From Chloroflexota bacterium (GTDB lineage: Bacteria > Chloroflexota > Dehalococcoidia > Lucifugimonadales > Australimonadaceae): a DNA stretch of 19,818 nucleotides. The translations under genes and the position numbers were made by a program. How positions within the stretch are numbered: position 1 is the stretch's first letter; the number at the start of each line of letters is the position of its first letter. Below the pieces are notes generated by a model, which made no database searches, was not told where the DNA came from, and worked only from the letters and a program-made list of their open reading frames with translations. Positions 1 through 7,796 of the stretch are shown here, one piece after another. The DNA is taken from NCBI GenBank assembly GCA_022574265.1, contig JACZSI010000010.1, positions 1 through 19,818 of the forward strand, given 5' to 3'.

Positions 1-576
1 CTCCTCCGGCGTATCCCCGCTTGGGGTCACGCCCTCCGCGTCGAACGTCATCTGGGCGACGATCGGCAGCGGCGAGACCGACCGCACGGCTGCCACCGCC
101 AGCTTGACCTCCGCCAGCGACGAGAACGTCTCCAGCATGAAGAGATCGACGCCCGCGTCCGCGAGCGCCGCGGCCTGCTGAGCGAAGGCGTTGTGTCCCG
201 TCGCCGAGTCCAGCGCGCCGAACGGGGAGGAGTCGCGCCCGAGCGGCCCGATGCCGCCGGCGATCCAGATGCTCTGCCCGACGAGCCGCCGCGCCTGCTC
301 GGCGATCGCCACGGCGGCGCGGTTGATCTCCTCGACCTGGCCCTCGACGCCCGCGGCCGCGAGCCGGAGCGCGTTCGCCCCGAAGGTGTTGGTCTGGATG
401 ACCTCGGCGCCCGCGCGCAGGTAGTCGAGGTGGACCGCTTTGACCACGTCGGGGTGCGTCAGGTTGGCGAGGTCCAGTGGATCGTCCTCGACGCCGCGCT
501 CGTAGAGCTGCGTGCCCATCGCGCCGTCGCAGAGCAGCGGTCCGTGGGCGAGGCGTTCGGTGAAGGAGAGCGGCAT
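1..576 (-). CDS. Homocysteine S-methyltransferase domain protein (3'-truncated by window edge)
   Basis: The 192 visible residues are the N-terminal half of the homocysteine S-methyltransferase TIM barrel, which moves a methyl group onto homocysteine to make methionine. Visible family features are LLCDGAMGTQLYERG near residues 14-28, the IQTNTFGAN strand near 60-68, GGIGPLG near 107-113 and MLETFSSLAEV near 147-157. The zinc-binding cysteines lie further downstream and are outside the window. Sequences with this N-terminus are often fused to a methylenetetrahydrofolate reductase domain (Bacillus YitJ-like); I cannot tell whether this one is. The ATG at 576 has GGAG about 12 nt upstream. It lies 55 nt after the oxidoreductase gene, and a TACAAT -10-like hexamer sits at 612-617, so it may be read from the upstream operon or from its own weak promoter. 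Confidence 0.85.
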   Translation of the reverse strand, partial: MPLSFTERLAHGPLLCDGAMGTQLYERGVEDDPLDLANLTHPDVVKAVHLDYLRAGAEVIQTNTFGANALRLAAAGVEGQVEEINRAAVAIAEQARRLVGQSIWIAGGIGPLGRDSSPFGALDSATGHNAFAQQAAALADAGVDLFMLETFSSLAEVKLAVAAVRSVSPLPIVAQMTFDAEGVTPSGDTPEE

Positions 577-631
577 GGCGTCGGCGAGCTCCGGGTCCGG
601 ATCGGGCCCACATTGTAACGTGGGTGCGCCC

Positions 632-1615
632 TCAGCCCGCCGCGGCCTCGACCGCCTTGGCGCCCAGGAGCTTGGCGCAGGCGTAGACCGCGCTGGTGCA
701 CGGCATGGGCCGCCCGAGCATCCGGCCAAGCTCGAGCACCGTCCCGACCAGGCCATCGACCTCAAGCGGTTTCGCCGCCTCGACGTCCTGGAGCATCGAC
801 GTCTTGTGCGCGCCCACTGCCTCCGCGCCCGCCATGCGGGCCTCGATGCTCACGGGGATGTCGATGCCGAGCTCCGCCGCGACGCCGTATATCTCCTCCA
901 TCATGGCTTGGACGAGGGCGCGCGCGTCCGGGTCGGCAGCGATCTCGGCCAGGCTCGCCCTGGTCAGCGCGCTGACGGGATTGAAGGCGCTGTTGCCCAG
1001 CAGCTTCACCCAGATCTCCTCCCGTATGTTCGAGCGGATCGGCGCGCGCAGCCCGGCGCGGCCGATGGCCGTGGACAGCGCGCGGCAGCGTTCGGACGTC
1101 GAGCCGTCGAGCTCGCCGATCGAGAAGCGGTCGCCCTCCGTGTGCTCGATCACGCCGGGCTCCACGATGGCCACGGCCGGGTAGACGACGCAGCCGATGA
1201 TGCGCTCGGGGGAGATGTGCGCCGCGATCACCCCGCCGGGGTCCGCGCTCTCCAGCCGCGTCCCCTCCCAAGGCCCGCCGTGGCGCGAGAAGTACCACCA
1301 CGGGATGCCGTTCTGCGCGGGGACGACGGCCGTGGCGTCGCCGAGCAGCGGCGCGAGCAACGGCGCGATGGCCGTCAGGCCGTGCGCCTTGACCGCGAGC
1401 ACGAGGTAGTCGACCTCGCCGACCTCGCGTGGGTCGTCCGTCGCCAGCGGCTTCGCCTCGAAGTCGCCGTCGGGGCTGCGGACGCGCACGCCGTGCTCTT
1501 GGAGCGCACGCAGGTGCGGGCCGCGCGCGATCAGCGACACGTCCTCGCCGGCCGCGGCCAGCTTCGCGCCGAGGTAGGCGCCGATGGCGCCCGCGCCGTA
1601 GATGGCGAACCGCAT
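632..1615 (-). CDS. 2-dehydropantoate 2-reductase family oxidoreductase (PanE/ApbA-like)
   Basis: 327 residues, the usual size for ketopantoate reductases (NADPH-dependent reduction of 2-dehydropantoate to pantoate in CoA biosynthesis). The N-terminal Rossmann domain has the dinucleotide motif GAGAIG at residues 7-12 and LAVKAHG with K75, the position of the substrate-contacting lysine. The C-terminal helical domain has VKLLGNSAFNP with the probable catalytic K204, followed by SMLQDVEAAKPLEVDG near 273-288, the conserved S/D/E segment of the family. The stretch QNGIPWWYF near 101-109 marks a subgroup that is widespread in metabolic clusters and whose true substrate is often unknown. I therefore give no gene symbol. 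The ATG is 2 nt after the stop of the acyl-CoA ligase gene, implying translational coupling. Its substrate may belong to that operon (a 2-oxo acid) rather than to pantothenate synthesis; that is inference. Confidence 0.85.
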   Translation of the reverse strand: MRFAIYGAGAIGAYLGAKLAAAGEDVSLIARGPHLRALQEHGVRVRSPDGDFEAKPLATDDPREVGEVDYLVLAVKAHGLTAIAPLLAPLLGDATAVVPAQNGIPWWYFSRHGGPWEGTRLESADPGGVIAAHISPERIIGCVVYPAVAIVEPGVIEHTEGDRFSIGELDGSTSERCRALSTAIGRAGLRAPIRSNIREEIWVKLLGNSAFNPVSALTRASLAEIAADPDARALVQAMMEEIYGVAAELGIDIPVSIEARMAGAEAVGAHKTSMLQDVEAAKPLEVDGLVGTVLELGRMLGRPMPCTSAVYACAKLLGAKAVEAAAG

Positions 1616-1617
1616 CG

Positions 1618-3141
1618 CTACGACGCGGCGCCCTGGCCCGAGAAGGCTTCGGCGACGAAGCGGCGCTGGATCTTCCCGGTCGCCCCGCGGGGTATCTGGT
1701 CGACGATATGGATGGTGCGGGGCACCTTGAAGTCGGCCAGTCGCGTCCGGCAGTACGCCACGAGCTCCGCGGCGGTTGCCTCGCCGCTCAGCACGACGAC
1801 CGCCGCTGGCTCCTCGCCGTGCGTGGGGTGCGGCACGCCGAAGGCGACGGCCTCCGCGACCGCGGGGTGGTCGCCCAGGACCTCGTCGATCTCGCGCGGT
1901 GAGATCTTCTCGCCGCTGCGGTTGATGATCTCCTTGAGGCGGCCGGTCAGCGTCAGGTAGCCGGCAGCGTCGATCACGCCCTCGTCGCCCGTGCGGAACC
2001 AGCCATCCGTGAACGACGACGCGTTCGCCTCCGGGTTGTCCTCATACCCGGTGATGACGTTCGCTCCCTTGATCACGACCTCGCCCTTGGCACCCGGCTT
2101 GAGCACGCTGCCGTCCACGTCCATGATGGCGACCTCGACGCCGGTGCCGGGGCCCACGGAGCCGGCCTTCCGGTCGGCGGGCGGCAGTGGGTTCGATGCC
2201 ATCTGGTGGGCGGCTTCGGTCATGCCGTAGGCCTCGAGGACCGGCGCGCCGAAGGCCTCCTCGAGGTCGTGCATCAGGCTCGGTGCGAGGGCGGCGCTGC
2301 ACGAGCGGATGAAGCGCAGGGTCTCCGCGCCCGGCGGCGGATCGCCGGCCCCGCGGCTCTTCGCGCGAGTCAGCAGCGCCTGGTGCATCGAGGGCACCGC
2401 CGAATACCACGTCACGCCGTGGTCCTTCACGACGGGCCAGAAGTTCAAGGGATTGAACTTCGGCGGCACGACGACCGTCCCCCCGGACTGGAAGGTCGCG
2501 AGCGTCGAGGCAACCAGCCCGTGGACGTGGAACAGCGGCATGATGCAGAGCGACACGTCGTCCGGGCCCAGGTCGTAGGTCGCGGCGACGTTGCGCAGCG
2601 AGCTCGTGAGGTTGCCGTGCGTGAGCGGGACGCGCTTGGGACGCGACGTGGTGCCGCTCGTGTGCAGGATGAGCGCGACGTCCGACGGCTTCGGCGCCGT
2701 CCCCGCGCCGCCGTCACCCCGGGGCGGGCCTATGAAGTTCATCCCGCCGGTCGAGTCCATCGTGATGGCGATGTGCAGTACGTCTTCGCCCGCGGCCTCG
2801 ACCGCCTCCAAGCCCTCCTTGGGGCCGGTGATGATGGCCTTCGCGCCGGTGTCGTCGAGATAGAACTCGAACTCCTCCGGCTTGTACGCGGCGTTGAGCG
2901 GCGCGGCGGTCGCCACGCCGGAGACCGCCAGGAAAGAGGCGATGACCTCGATGCCGTTCGGCAGCACGATGGCGACGCGGTCGGTGCGCGTCAGACCGAA
3001 GCCGCGCAGCTGGGCCATGAGCCGGCCGATCTGGCGGCGGAGGCCGTCGTAGGTGAGCGTCGGGCCGTCCGGCGACACGATGGCCGCGCGGGAGCCCTCC
3101 CCTAACTTGAGGACCTCGATCAGTGTCTGCGCCTCGGCCAT
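1618..3141 (-). CDS. AMP-forming acyl-CoA ligase, oxalyl-CoA synthetase-like (AAE3/Pcs60 type)
   Basis: 507 residues with a complete ANL-superfamily adenylation domain: P-loop-like HTSGTTSRPKR at 160-170, FHVHGL at 204-209, YGMTE at 305-309, TGD at 384-386, hinge GRLKEIINRSGEKISP at 400-415 and the C-terminal catalytic lysine in GATGKIQRR (K490). The block LRFIRSCSAALAPS followed by EEAFGAPVLEAYGMTEA and then SNPLPP closely resembles plant AAE3 and yeast Pcs60, which are oxalate-CoA ligases, as I remember those sequences. The predicted reaction is carboxylate (possibly oxalate) + ATP + CoA to acyl-CoA + AMP + PPi. It lies 18 nt after the malate synthase gene, with GGAGG just upstream of its ATG, and 2 nt before the reductase gene. 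Other short acids cannot be excluded, because ANL substrate prediction from sequence alone is unreliable. Confidence 0.85.
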   Translation of the reverse strand: MAEAQTLIEVLKLGEGSRAAIVSPDGPTLTYDGLRRQIGRLMAQLRGFGLTRTDRVAIVLPNGIEVIASFLAVSGVATAAPLNAAYKPEEFEFYLDDTGAKAIITGPKEGLEAVEAAGEDVLHIAITMDSTGGMNFIGPPRGDGGAGTAPKPSDVALILHTSGTTSRPKRVPLTHGNLTSSLRNVAATYDLGPDDVSLCIMPLFHVHGLVASTLATFQSGGTVVVPPKFNPLNFWPVVKDHGVTWYSAVPSMHQALLTRAKSRGAGDPPPGAETLRFIRSCSAALAPSLMHDLEEAFGAPVLEAYGMTEAAHQMASNPLPPADRKAGSVGPGTGVEVAIMDVDGSVLKPGAKGEVVIKGANVITGYEDNPEANASSFTDGWFRTGDEGVIDAAGYLTLTGRLKEIINRSGEKISPREIDEVLGDHPAVAEAVAFGVPHPTHGEEPAAVVVLSGEATAAELVAYCRTRLADFKVPRTIHIVDQIPRGATGKIQRRFVAEAFSGQGAAS

Positions 3142-3159
3142 CGTTCCTCCGCTCGCTCG

Positions 3160-4833
3160 CTAGATCGCATCCGGTGCCGCGGCGATCGCCGCCAGGTCGT
3201 CCCGGGTATAGGAGCCGAGGCTCCTGAAGTCGTACTCAGTGTAGTTCTTGATCCACTGCATCGTGACTTTGGCGGCCTGCTGGTAGCGCTCACGGGTCGC
3301 TTCGTCCGGCTTCTCCAGCCGCGCCACGATGTCCTCTTGTTCCGCAACCAGCATACGCTTGATAAGCGCCAGGTCGTGCGCCTCGCCCGTTTCCGCGTCC
3401 TCGGCCGCGTGCACGATGCGCTGGGCGGTCTGGGCGACGGAGATGCGCGCGGTGGCCAGGTCCTCCATGAGCGCGGGGTGGAGTCCGGGCCGCCCGGCGA
3501 GGCTGTCGATGCCCTTGGCGCCCCGGCCACCGAGCCATCCCTCGACGTACTCGATGAGCGTGCGCAGGTTGCGGCGCGTGCCCTCCAGCGTGATCTTACC
3601 CGCCGGGCGCTCGATCGCGATGGGGTAGCGCTCGGGGTCGGCCATCTCGGCGCTCGGGCGCCAGCCGGAATCGGAGCGCTCCTTGAAGGGGGCGGCGGCG
3701 ACGCCCATGTGGAAGATGTGGGCGACCCATCCGCGCGTGAAGCCCTGCGCGGCCTCCCACTCCTTGTCGGCCCGGATCGAGGCCGCGGCCGCTTCGTTGA
3801 CCGCTTCGTCGCGGCTGGGCAGCGCTGTCGCCATGCCGCCGATCGCGACCGCGCCGTGCTTGAGGCAGACCGCGACGAGCCTGCGGAAGATGTTGGACAG
3901 AAAGTCCGTCGTCTTGACGTCCACGCCGAAGCGGTCCGGCCAGACCATGTCCGGGTCGGCCATGACGAACTCCAGGATGCTCGCCTTGAGGTCCCAGCGC
4001 GCCGCGTTGAGCCCGGCCGCGTAGGGGCCAAGCGCGTGCAGCATCTCCTCCATCTCATAGACCGCCGGCAGCGACTCGACGAGCGGGATGCCGCGGATCA
4101 CGGCGTCGCGCAGGTGATCGAGCGACGCCTGGCTCTCGGCGAAGAAGTCGCGCCAGAACGCGGCCTCGGTGGCCGACTCCATCTTGGGCAGGTAGAAGTA
4201 GATGCCTTGCCCCGCCTCGGCCTGGGCGCGGCCCGCGTGGAACAGCGTGAGCGCCGTCCCCAGGATCGCCGCCGAGACGGGCTTCTGGCCGATCGTCACC
4301 TCGGGCTCGTCGAGGTGCAGGCCGCGCTCGCGGTGCATGAAGAAGGGTAGCGGGCCGTCTTGGACGGCGTAATCGCGGTTGCGCTCGGCGTCGTGGTAGG
4401 CGAGCTCGCGCCGCACGGCAAGCGTCCGGTTGTGGGCGGCCCGGACGGTATCGACGAGACGGTGGCCGGCCGAGTCCTCGTCGTCGTCCAGATCGCCCTC
4501 GGCGCGGGCGCCCTCGGGGCCGGGGTTGAGCGCGTTGATGAACATGGGCGTGATGGAGACCGGGCCGGTGATCTCGATGCCCGGCTTGCGCAGGTCCTCC
4601 GGCACCGGCGGGACCTGCCACGGCTCGTCGGTGATGGCGCTGCGGGGAGGGCTCGCGGGCAGCTTGAGGTCGCGCCGGGCCGAGCGCGCCGCGTCCGCTC
4701 GCGCCTCACGCGCCGCGGTAACGCGCGGCGCGAAGGCGTCGTGCATGTGCGCGAGGTAGTCGCAGAACGCGGGTGTGAACAGGTCCGCCGCGCCCTCTAC
4801 GGGCGCGAACGTCACACGGCCAACGGTCGGCAT
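3160..4833 (-). CDS. aceB: Divergent malate synthase A-like protein
   Basis: 557 residues, slightly longer than E. coli AceB (533) and alignable over nearly its whole length: EITGPV...INALNP near 87-103, ERGLHL at 169-174, YFYLPK near 212-217, VESLPAVYEMEEMLHAL near 252-268, GLNAARWD at 274-281, GAVAIGGMATALPSRDE near 327-343, YVEGW near 429-433 and MEDLATARIS near 456-465. Likely metal ligands E253 and D281 and likely catalytic base D458 are kept. The enzyme class condenses glyoxylate with acetyl-CoA to give malate. Several normally invariant positions differ: the signature around GLN-x-G-x-WDY reads GLNAARWDL with PYAA in front, WIAHPG reads WVAHIF, and the cysteine near the active site is alanine (GRGAKG). 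The ATG has AAGGA at 4842-4846. First gene of the metabolic operon. A related acyl-CoA/2-oxo-acid condensation is possible; no isocitrate lyase is in view. Confidence 0.8.
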   Translation of the reverse strand: MPTVGRVTFAPVEGAADLFTPAFCDYLAHMHDAFAPRVTAAREARADAARSARRDLKLPASPPRSAITDEPWQVPPVPEDLRKPGIEITGPVSITPMFINALNPGPEGARAEGDLDDDEDSAGHRLVDTVRAAHNRTLAVRRELAYHDAERNRDYAVQDGPLPFFMHRERGLHLDEPEVTIGQKPVSAAILGTALTLFHAGRAQAEAGQGIYFYLPKMESATEAAFWRDFFAESQASLDHLRDAVIRGIPLVESLPAVYEMEEMLHALGPYAAGLNAARWDLKASILEFVMADPDMVWPDRFGVDVKTTDFLSNIFRRLVAVCLKHGAVAIGGMATALPSRDEAVNEAAAASIRADKEWEAAQGFTRGWVAHIFHMGVAAAPFKERSDSGWRPSAEMADPERYPIAIERPAGKITLEGTRRNLRTLIEYVEGWLGGRGAKGIDSLAGRPGLHPALMEDLATARISVAQTAQRIVHAAEDAETGEAHDLALIKRMLVAEQEDIVARLEKPDEATRERYQQAAKVTMQWIKNYTEYDFRSLGSYTRDDLAAIAAAPDAI

Positions 4834-4916
4834 GGGTGCGGTCCTTCGGATCGAGCGGTGCTGGAGCTCGGCGCGCCAGAAGCGCCAGCGGCTCAGTGGC
4901 CGGGGGGGCTCAAAAG

Positions 4917-4946
4917 ACGATAGTGGGCGCGGCCGTGTGCCGTCAA
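4917..4946 (-). promoter_or_regulatory. Predicted sigma70-type promoter of the malate synthase operon
   Basis: On the minus strand TTGACG (4941-4946) is followed after 18 nt by TATCGT (4917-4922). It lies in the 142-nt gap between the DUF5667 gene and the malate synthase gene, leaving a leader of about 75 nt with an AAGGA ribosome binding site. This separates the metabolic operon from the sigma/anti-sigma pair. Hexamer match only. Confidence 0.45.
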
Positions 4947-4975
4947 CAGCGCCGCGCGGGCTGCCGACCGCCGGT

Positions 4976-6208
4976 CTACTCGCGGACGCGCTCGGCGTCC
5001 GGAGGCGCCTGCCCGATCCGCAGCTCGAGGATCTCGCCGGTGGGGCCGACGATCAGGACGGCGGCCTGGTCCAGCCTCAGCTGCTTGATGCTCCCCGGCC
5101 GGCCATCCACGACCAGCTTGGTGCCACGCCGCGTGAGGTGAGCGACGTGCGTCGTGCCGTCCTCGTCCGCGGTGACACGTACGTCGACCCCGAGGAGGTT
5201 CCTGCCATCGTGGACGACGTTGATGCCCTCGATGCGGACCGAGACGCGGACGGTTCCAACGTCGGTGGGAGCATCGGGCACGCTCGGTCCTTGGCGCGCA
5301 TCCGTCCCGGGGACCTGATAGGCGCTGTCGGCCCGCTCGAGCAGCTCCTCCAGCCCCTGGTGGCCCCGTTCCATCGCCTCCCGGAGCTGCTGGAGGCCCC
5401 GCCTGCTCGGCCCTTCGCCGACCCTGCTCTCGAAGCTCGCGATGCGCTGCCGGAACGCCTCCATCAGGCCGCTCAGCAGCACGACCCGCCGCACGGAGAC
5501 CTCGCGCCGCGACGGCGAGCCGGGCGTCAGGCCCGGCCGAACCGGGGTTCCGCGCGCGTCGGCAGGCTCCGCCGTTGGCTGCGGGTCGTCGAGGGCCGGC
5601 AGCGCTTCGACGATCGAGCGCACGGGTCCGACCGCGAGCCCCTGCGCGCGGGCCCGGTGGCGCTCGATCTGCGCGACCAGGTCGGCCACGAACCGCTCCC
5701 GTCCGGTGCTCGTCACGTACTCAAGCTCGCGGATCCGGCGATCCATCAGCCGGGCGCGTAGGTCCGACTCGCGCTCGTCGGTGACGGTGAAGGCGAGCTG
5801 AACACGCTCGCTCGCGCGCATCACGGGATAGAGGAGCTCGCCGGGCGTGCTGTCCTGGGCCGCGAGGACGGTGCCCGTGCTCGAGCCTGCGACGACGAGC
5901 AGCGCGACGAGCGCGATGGTCGCCAGGCGCGGTGCGCCGGCGCCCGCGAGCGGCAGCCGCCACCAAGACCGCCGGCTGCGCTTGCGGCCGATGGCTTCGT
6001 GAAGCCGCAGACGGGCCGCGCGCTTGCGGTCCTGGTCCGGGAGGAAGGCGAACGCCTGGGCGGCCGCGACGCCCGCGGACAGCGCGTCGCGGAGCTCATC
6101 GGCGTGCTCGGGGAAGTCGCGGACGCAGGCGTCGACGCTCTCGCCGCGCGTGAGCACGCGGTCGATGCACTCATCGAGTATCTCCGCGAAGGACCGTCGT
6201 TCCGTCAT
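4976..6208 (-). CDS. DUF5667-domain membrane protein, putative anti-sigma factor
   Basis: 410 residues. A cytoplasmic N-terminal part (about 1-90) resembles short anti-sigma zinc-less helical domains (acidic helix with FPEHADELRDAL near 32-43), then a basic stretch (KRSRR, 76-80) and one transmembrane segment near 95-116 (ATIALVALLVVAGSS). Immediately outside is the DUF5667 signature, near 118-170: STPGELLYPVMRASERVQLAF followed by an arginine-rich helical pattern. A proline-rich linker and a beta-rich C-terminal domain (about 320-405) follow. Its ATG overlaps the sigma gene stop (ATGA), the usual arrangement for an ECF sigma and its regulator. Inferred role: it holds the sigma factor at the membrane and responds to an envelope signal through the outer domains. 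The extracellular ligand is unknown. No canonical ZAS motif (HxxxCxxC) is present. Confidence 0.75.
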   Translation of the reverse strand: MTERRSFAEILDECIDRVLTRGESVDACVRDFPEHADELRDALSAGVAAAQAFAFLPDQDRKRAARLRLHEAIGRKRSRRSWWRLPLAGAGAPRLATIALVALLVVAGSSTGTVLAAQDSTPGELLYPVMRASERVQLAFTVTDERESDLRARLMDRRIRELEYVTSTGRERFVADLVAQIERHRARAQGLAVGPVRSIVEALPALDDPQPTAEPADARGTPVRPGLTPGSPSRREVSVRRVVLLSGLMEAFRQRIASFESRVGEGPSRRGLQQLREAMERGHQGLEELLERADSAYQVPGTDARQGPSVPDAPTDVGTVRVSVRIEGINVVHDGRNLLGVDVRVTADEDGTTHVAHLTRRGTKLVVDGRPGSIKQLRLDQAAVLIVGPTGEILELRIGQAPPDAERVRE

Positions 6209-6780
6209 CGTCCACCTACGTCTTGGGAAGGCCCCGCAGCCCCTGGATGGGCGGCTTCGGGACCCATCAGCGCTCGCAGCGCCTTGAGCGCCGTGCGCTG
6301 GAGCTCGCGGATCGCACCCGCGGTGCGCCCCATCACGGCTCCCGCCTCCTCGGCTGAGAGCTCACCCGAGAATCGGAGCGAGATGACCTCCTGCTGGGCC
6401 GGATTCAGGTGCTCCATCATCTGCCTGACGCGTTCCATGGCGAGGCGCTGCTCGACCTCGGCGGCCGTGTCGGCAGAGCCCGCGATCTGCATCGCGTCGT
6501 CCAGGACGACGGCGGGGCGCCGGGCGCTCCGCCGGTAGTGGTCCACGACCAGGTTGTGGGCGATGCGGAAGAGCCAGGCCTCGATGGGCACGCCGCGCGC
6601 TCTGAACGAGCCGATGGACTCGACGGCGCGGACGAAGACCTCGGCGGCGAGGTCCTCGCCCAGGTCACGGCTGCCCGTTCGCGCGGTGACGTAGCGCGCG
6701 ATGCGGTCGTAGAGCTCTTCGTAGAGACCGGTGAGTATCTGGGCGTCGGGCCGGGCCCGGTCGGAGCCGGTGGGGCGCAC
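6205..6780 (-). CDS. ECF-family RNA polymerase sigma factor (sigma-70 family)
   Basis: About 191 residues from the GTG at 6780. Region 2 includes LYEELYDRIARYVTAR, the DLGEDLAAEVFVRAV core-binding helix and AWLFRIAHNLVVDHYRR (the -10-recognition helix). Region 4 includes NPAQQEVISLRFSGELSAEEAGAVMGRTAGAIREL, a helix-turn-helix. Regions 1 and 3 are absent, as expected for ECF factors. The frame stays open upstream to a GTG at 6855 and an ATG at 6837. I prefer 6780 because a near-perfect extended -10 (TGGTATACT) lies inside that longer frame, so a transcript from it would start near 6821, and because AGGAG at 6790-6794 is well spaced (9 nt) from this GTG. Overlap of 4 nt with the DUF5667 gene indicates one operon. 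It probably directs the response sensed by that partner. Confidence 0.88.
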   Translation of the reverse strand: MRPTGSDRARPDAQILTGLYEELYDRIARYVTARTGSRDLGEDLAAEVFVRAVESIGSFRARGVPIEAWLFRIAHNLVVDHYRRSARRPAVVLDDAMQIAGSADTAAEVEQRLAMERVRQMMEHLNPAQQEVISLRFSGELSAEEAGAVMGRTAGAIRELQRTALKALRALMGPEAAHPGAAGPSQDVGGR

Positions 6781-6827
6781 GGCGGCGTGCTCCTGGCCAG
6801 GTGTGTATCTGAGGGCTGGCGCTGCCG

Positions 6828-6854
6828 AGTATACCATTCGCTCTTCCGCGTCCA
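6828..6854 (-). promoter_or_regulatory. Predicted extended -10 promoter of the ECF sigma operon
   Basis: On the minus strand TGGTATACT (hexamer at 6828-6833) is an extended -10 close to consensus. A weak -35-like TGGACG lies at 6849-6854 with a short 15-nt spacer. Predicted start near 6821, 40 nt before the preferred GTG. This looks like a housekeeping promoter rather than an ECF-type GGAAC/GTC site, so autoregulation by its own sigma is not evident. Confidence 0.5.
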
Positions 6855-6957
6855 CCTGGTATCGACGCCCTTCCGAGCGCCCCCACCGCTCTGCCGGCTA
6901 TCCCCTGCACTTGAGCACAACGACGCGGCAACGGAAACGTCAGGACGGGAGGTCCGC

Positions 6958-6966
6958 TGGTAGAAT
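6958..6966 (+). promoter_or_regulatory. Predicted extended -10 of the methyltransferase gene
   Basis: TGGTAGAAT, an extended -10 with no recognisable -35. It lies 30 nt before the ATG at 6996, in the divergent spacer opposite the sigma operon. Confidence 0.4.
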
Positions 6967-6995
6967 CGCGCGGTGCAGACACCGAAGGAGCCATG

Positions 6996-7787
6996 ATGGC
7001 CGCGCGCCCCGACGACACACCGCCCCCCCGAAGCGCCGGCGAGCAGTTCGGGCGCATGGCGTCGCGCTACCGGACGAGCCGCACGCACGCGGTGGCCGGG
7101 CGCCTCGTCGACCTCGGCGCGTTGGTGGCCGGGCGGCGCTACGGCACCGCGGTGGACGTCGGCACCGGGCCAGGCTTCACGGCCTTCGCGGTCGCTCATC
7201 TCTGCGACCGCGTCGTCGCGACGGACGTGGCTGGACCGATGCTTGCGCAGCTGCTCGAGCTCCGCGACGAAAACAGCCTGCGCGGCGTGGAGCCGGTGCT
7301 CGCGGCGGCCGGAGCGCTGCCGTTCGCGGACGGCTCGGTGGACCTCGTGACCTGCCGGACGGCCGCCCACCACTTCGCCGACGTCCCCGGCTGGCTCGCG
7401 GAGTCCCATCGCGTGCTCGCACCGGACGGCGTGCTTGCCATCGCCGACACCATCGCGCCCGCCGACCCCCAGACCGCCGCGTGGATGCACGGCATCGAAC
7501 GCGAGCGCGACCCGAGCCACGTCCGCAACCTGCCGGCGGCCGAATGGCGGGCGGCTCTCGGGAGCGCCGGGTTCCGGATCGTCAACGAGGCCTTTTCGGA
7601 GGTCTCGCTCCAGTTCCCGGACTGGGCGGAGCGCGCGGGGATGGAGGGGGACGCGATGGAGGCGCTTCGCGGCGAGCTGCTGGGCGCCCCCGGCGACGCG
7701 AAGGGTGCGTTCGGCATCGAGCCGCAGCGCGACGGGAGCATCGACTTCCACTGGGACGTGCTGGCGCTCGTGGCCACGAAGGCGTAG
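6996..7787 (+). CDS. Class I SAM-dependent methyltransferase (UbiE/Methyltransf_11-like)
   Basis: 263 residues. The SAM-binding fold is clear: motif I VDVGTGPGFTAFAV (about 53-66), an acidic ribose-contacting residue in VVATD (near 77), motif II/III ALPFADGSVDLVTCRTAAHHF (about 107-127) and the post-motif ESHRVLAPDGVLAI. This pattern is shared with UbiE/MenG and the uncharacterised YcgJ-type methyltransferases that act on small molecules; the C-terminal third, which sets substrate, is not diagnostic. GAAGGAG at 6984-6990 fits the second of two adjacent ATGs (5-nt spacing), so 6996 is preferred over 6993. Monocistronic, divergent from the sigma operon and convergent with the aminotransferase gene (9-nt gap). 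No quinone genes lie nearby to support a quinone role. Confidence 0.85.
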   Translation: MAARPDDTPPPRSAGEQFGRMASRYRTSRTHAVAGRLVDLGALVAGRRYGTAVDVGTGPGFTAFAVAHLCDRVVATDVAGPMLAQLLELRDENSLRGVEPVLAAAGALPFADGSVDLVTCRTAAHHFADVPGWLAESHRVLAPDGVLAIADTIAPADPQTAAWMHGIERERDPSHVRNLPAAEWRAALGSAGFRIVNEAFSEVSLQFPDWAERAGMEGDAMEALRGELLGAPGDAKGAFGIEPQRDGSIDFHWDVLALVATKA

Positions 7788-7796
7788 GGCGCGGCC

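Noticed and set aside
512..1960. 482-codon plus-strand frame opposite the oxidoreductase and ligase genes
   Set aside because: Shadow frame rich in Arg/Asp/His without motifs; the minus-strand genes carry complete conserved motifs.
6417..7751. 444-codon minus-strand frame spanning the sigma and methyltransferase genes
   Set aside because: It overlaps two genes with clear domain motifs in other frames and has low-complexity composition.
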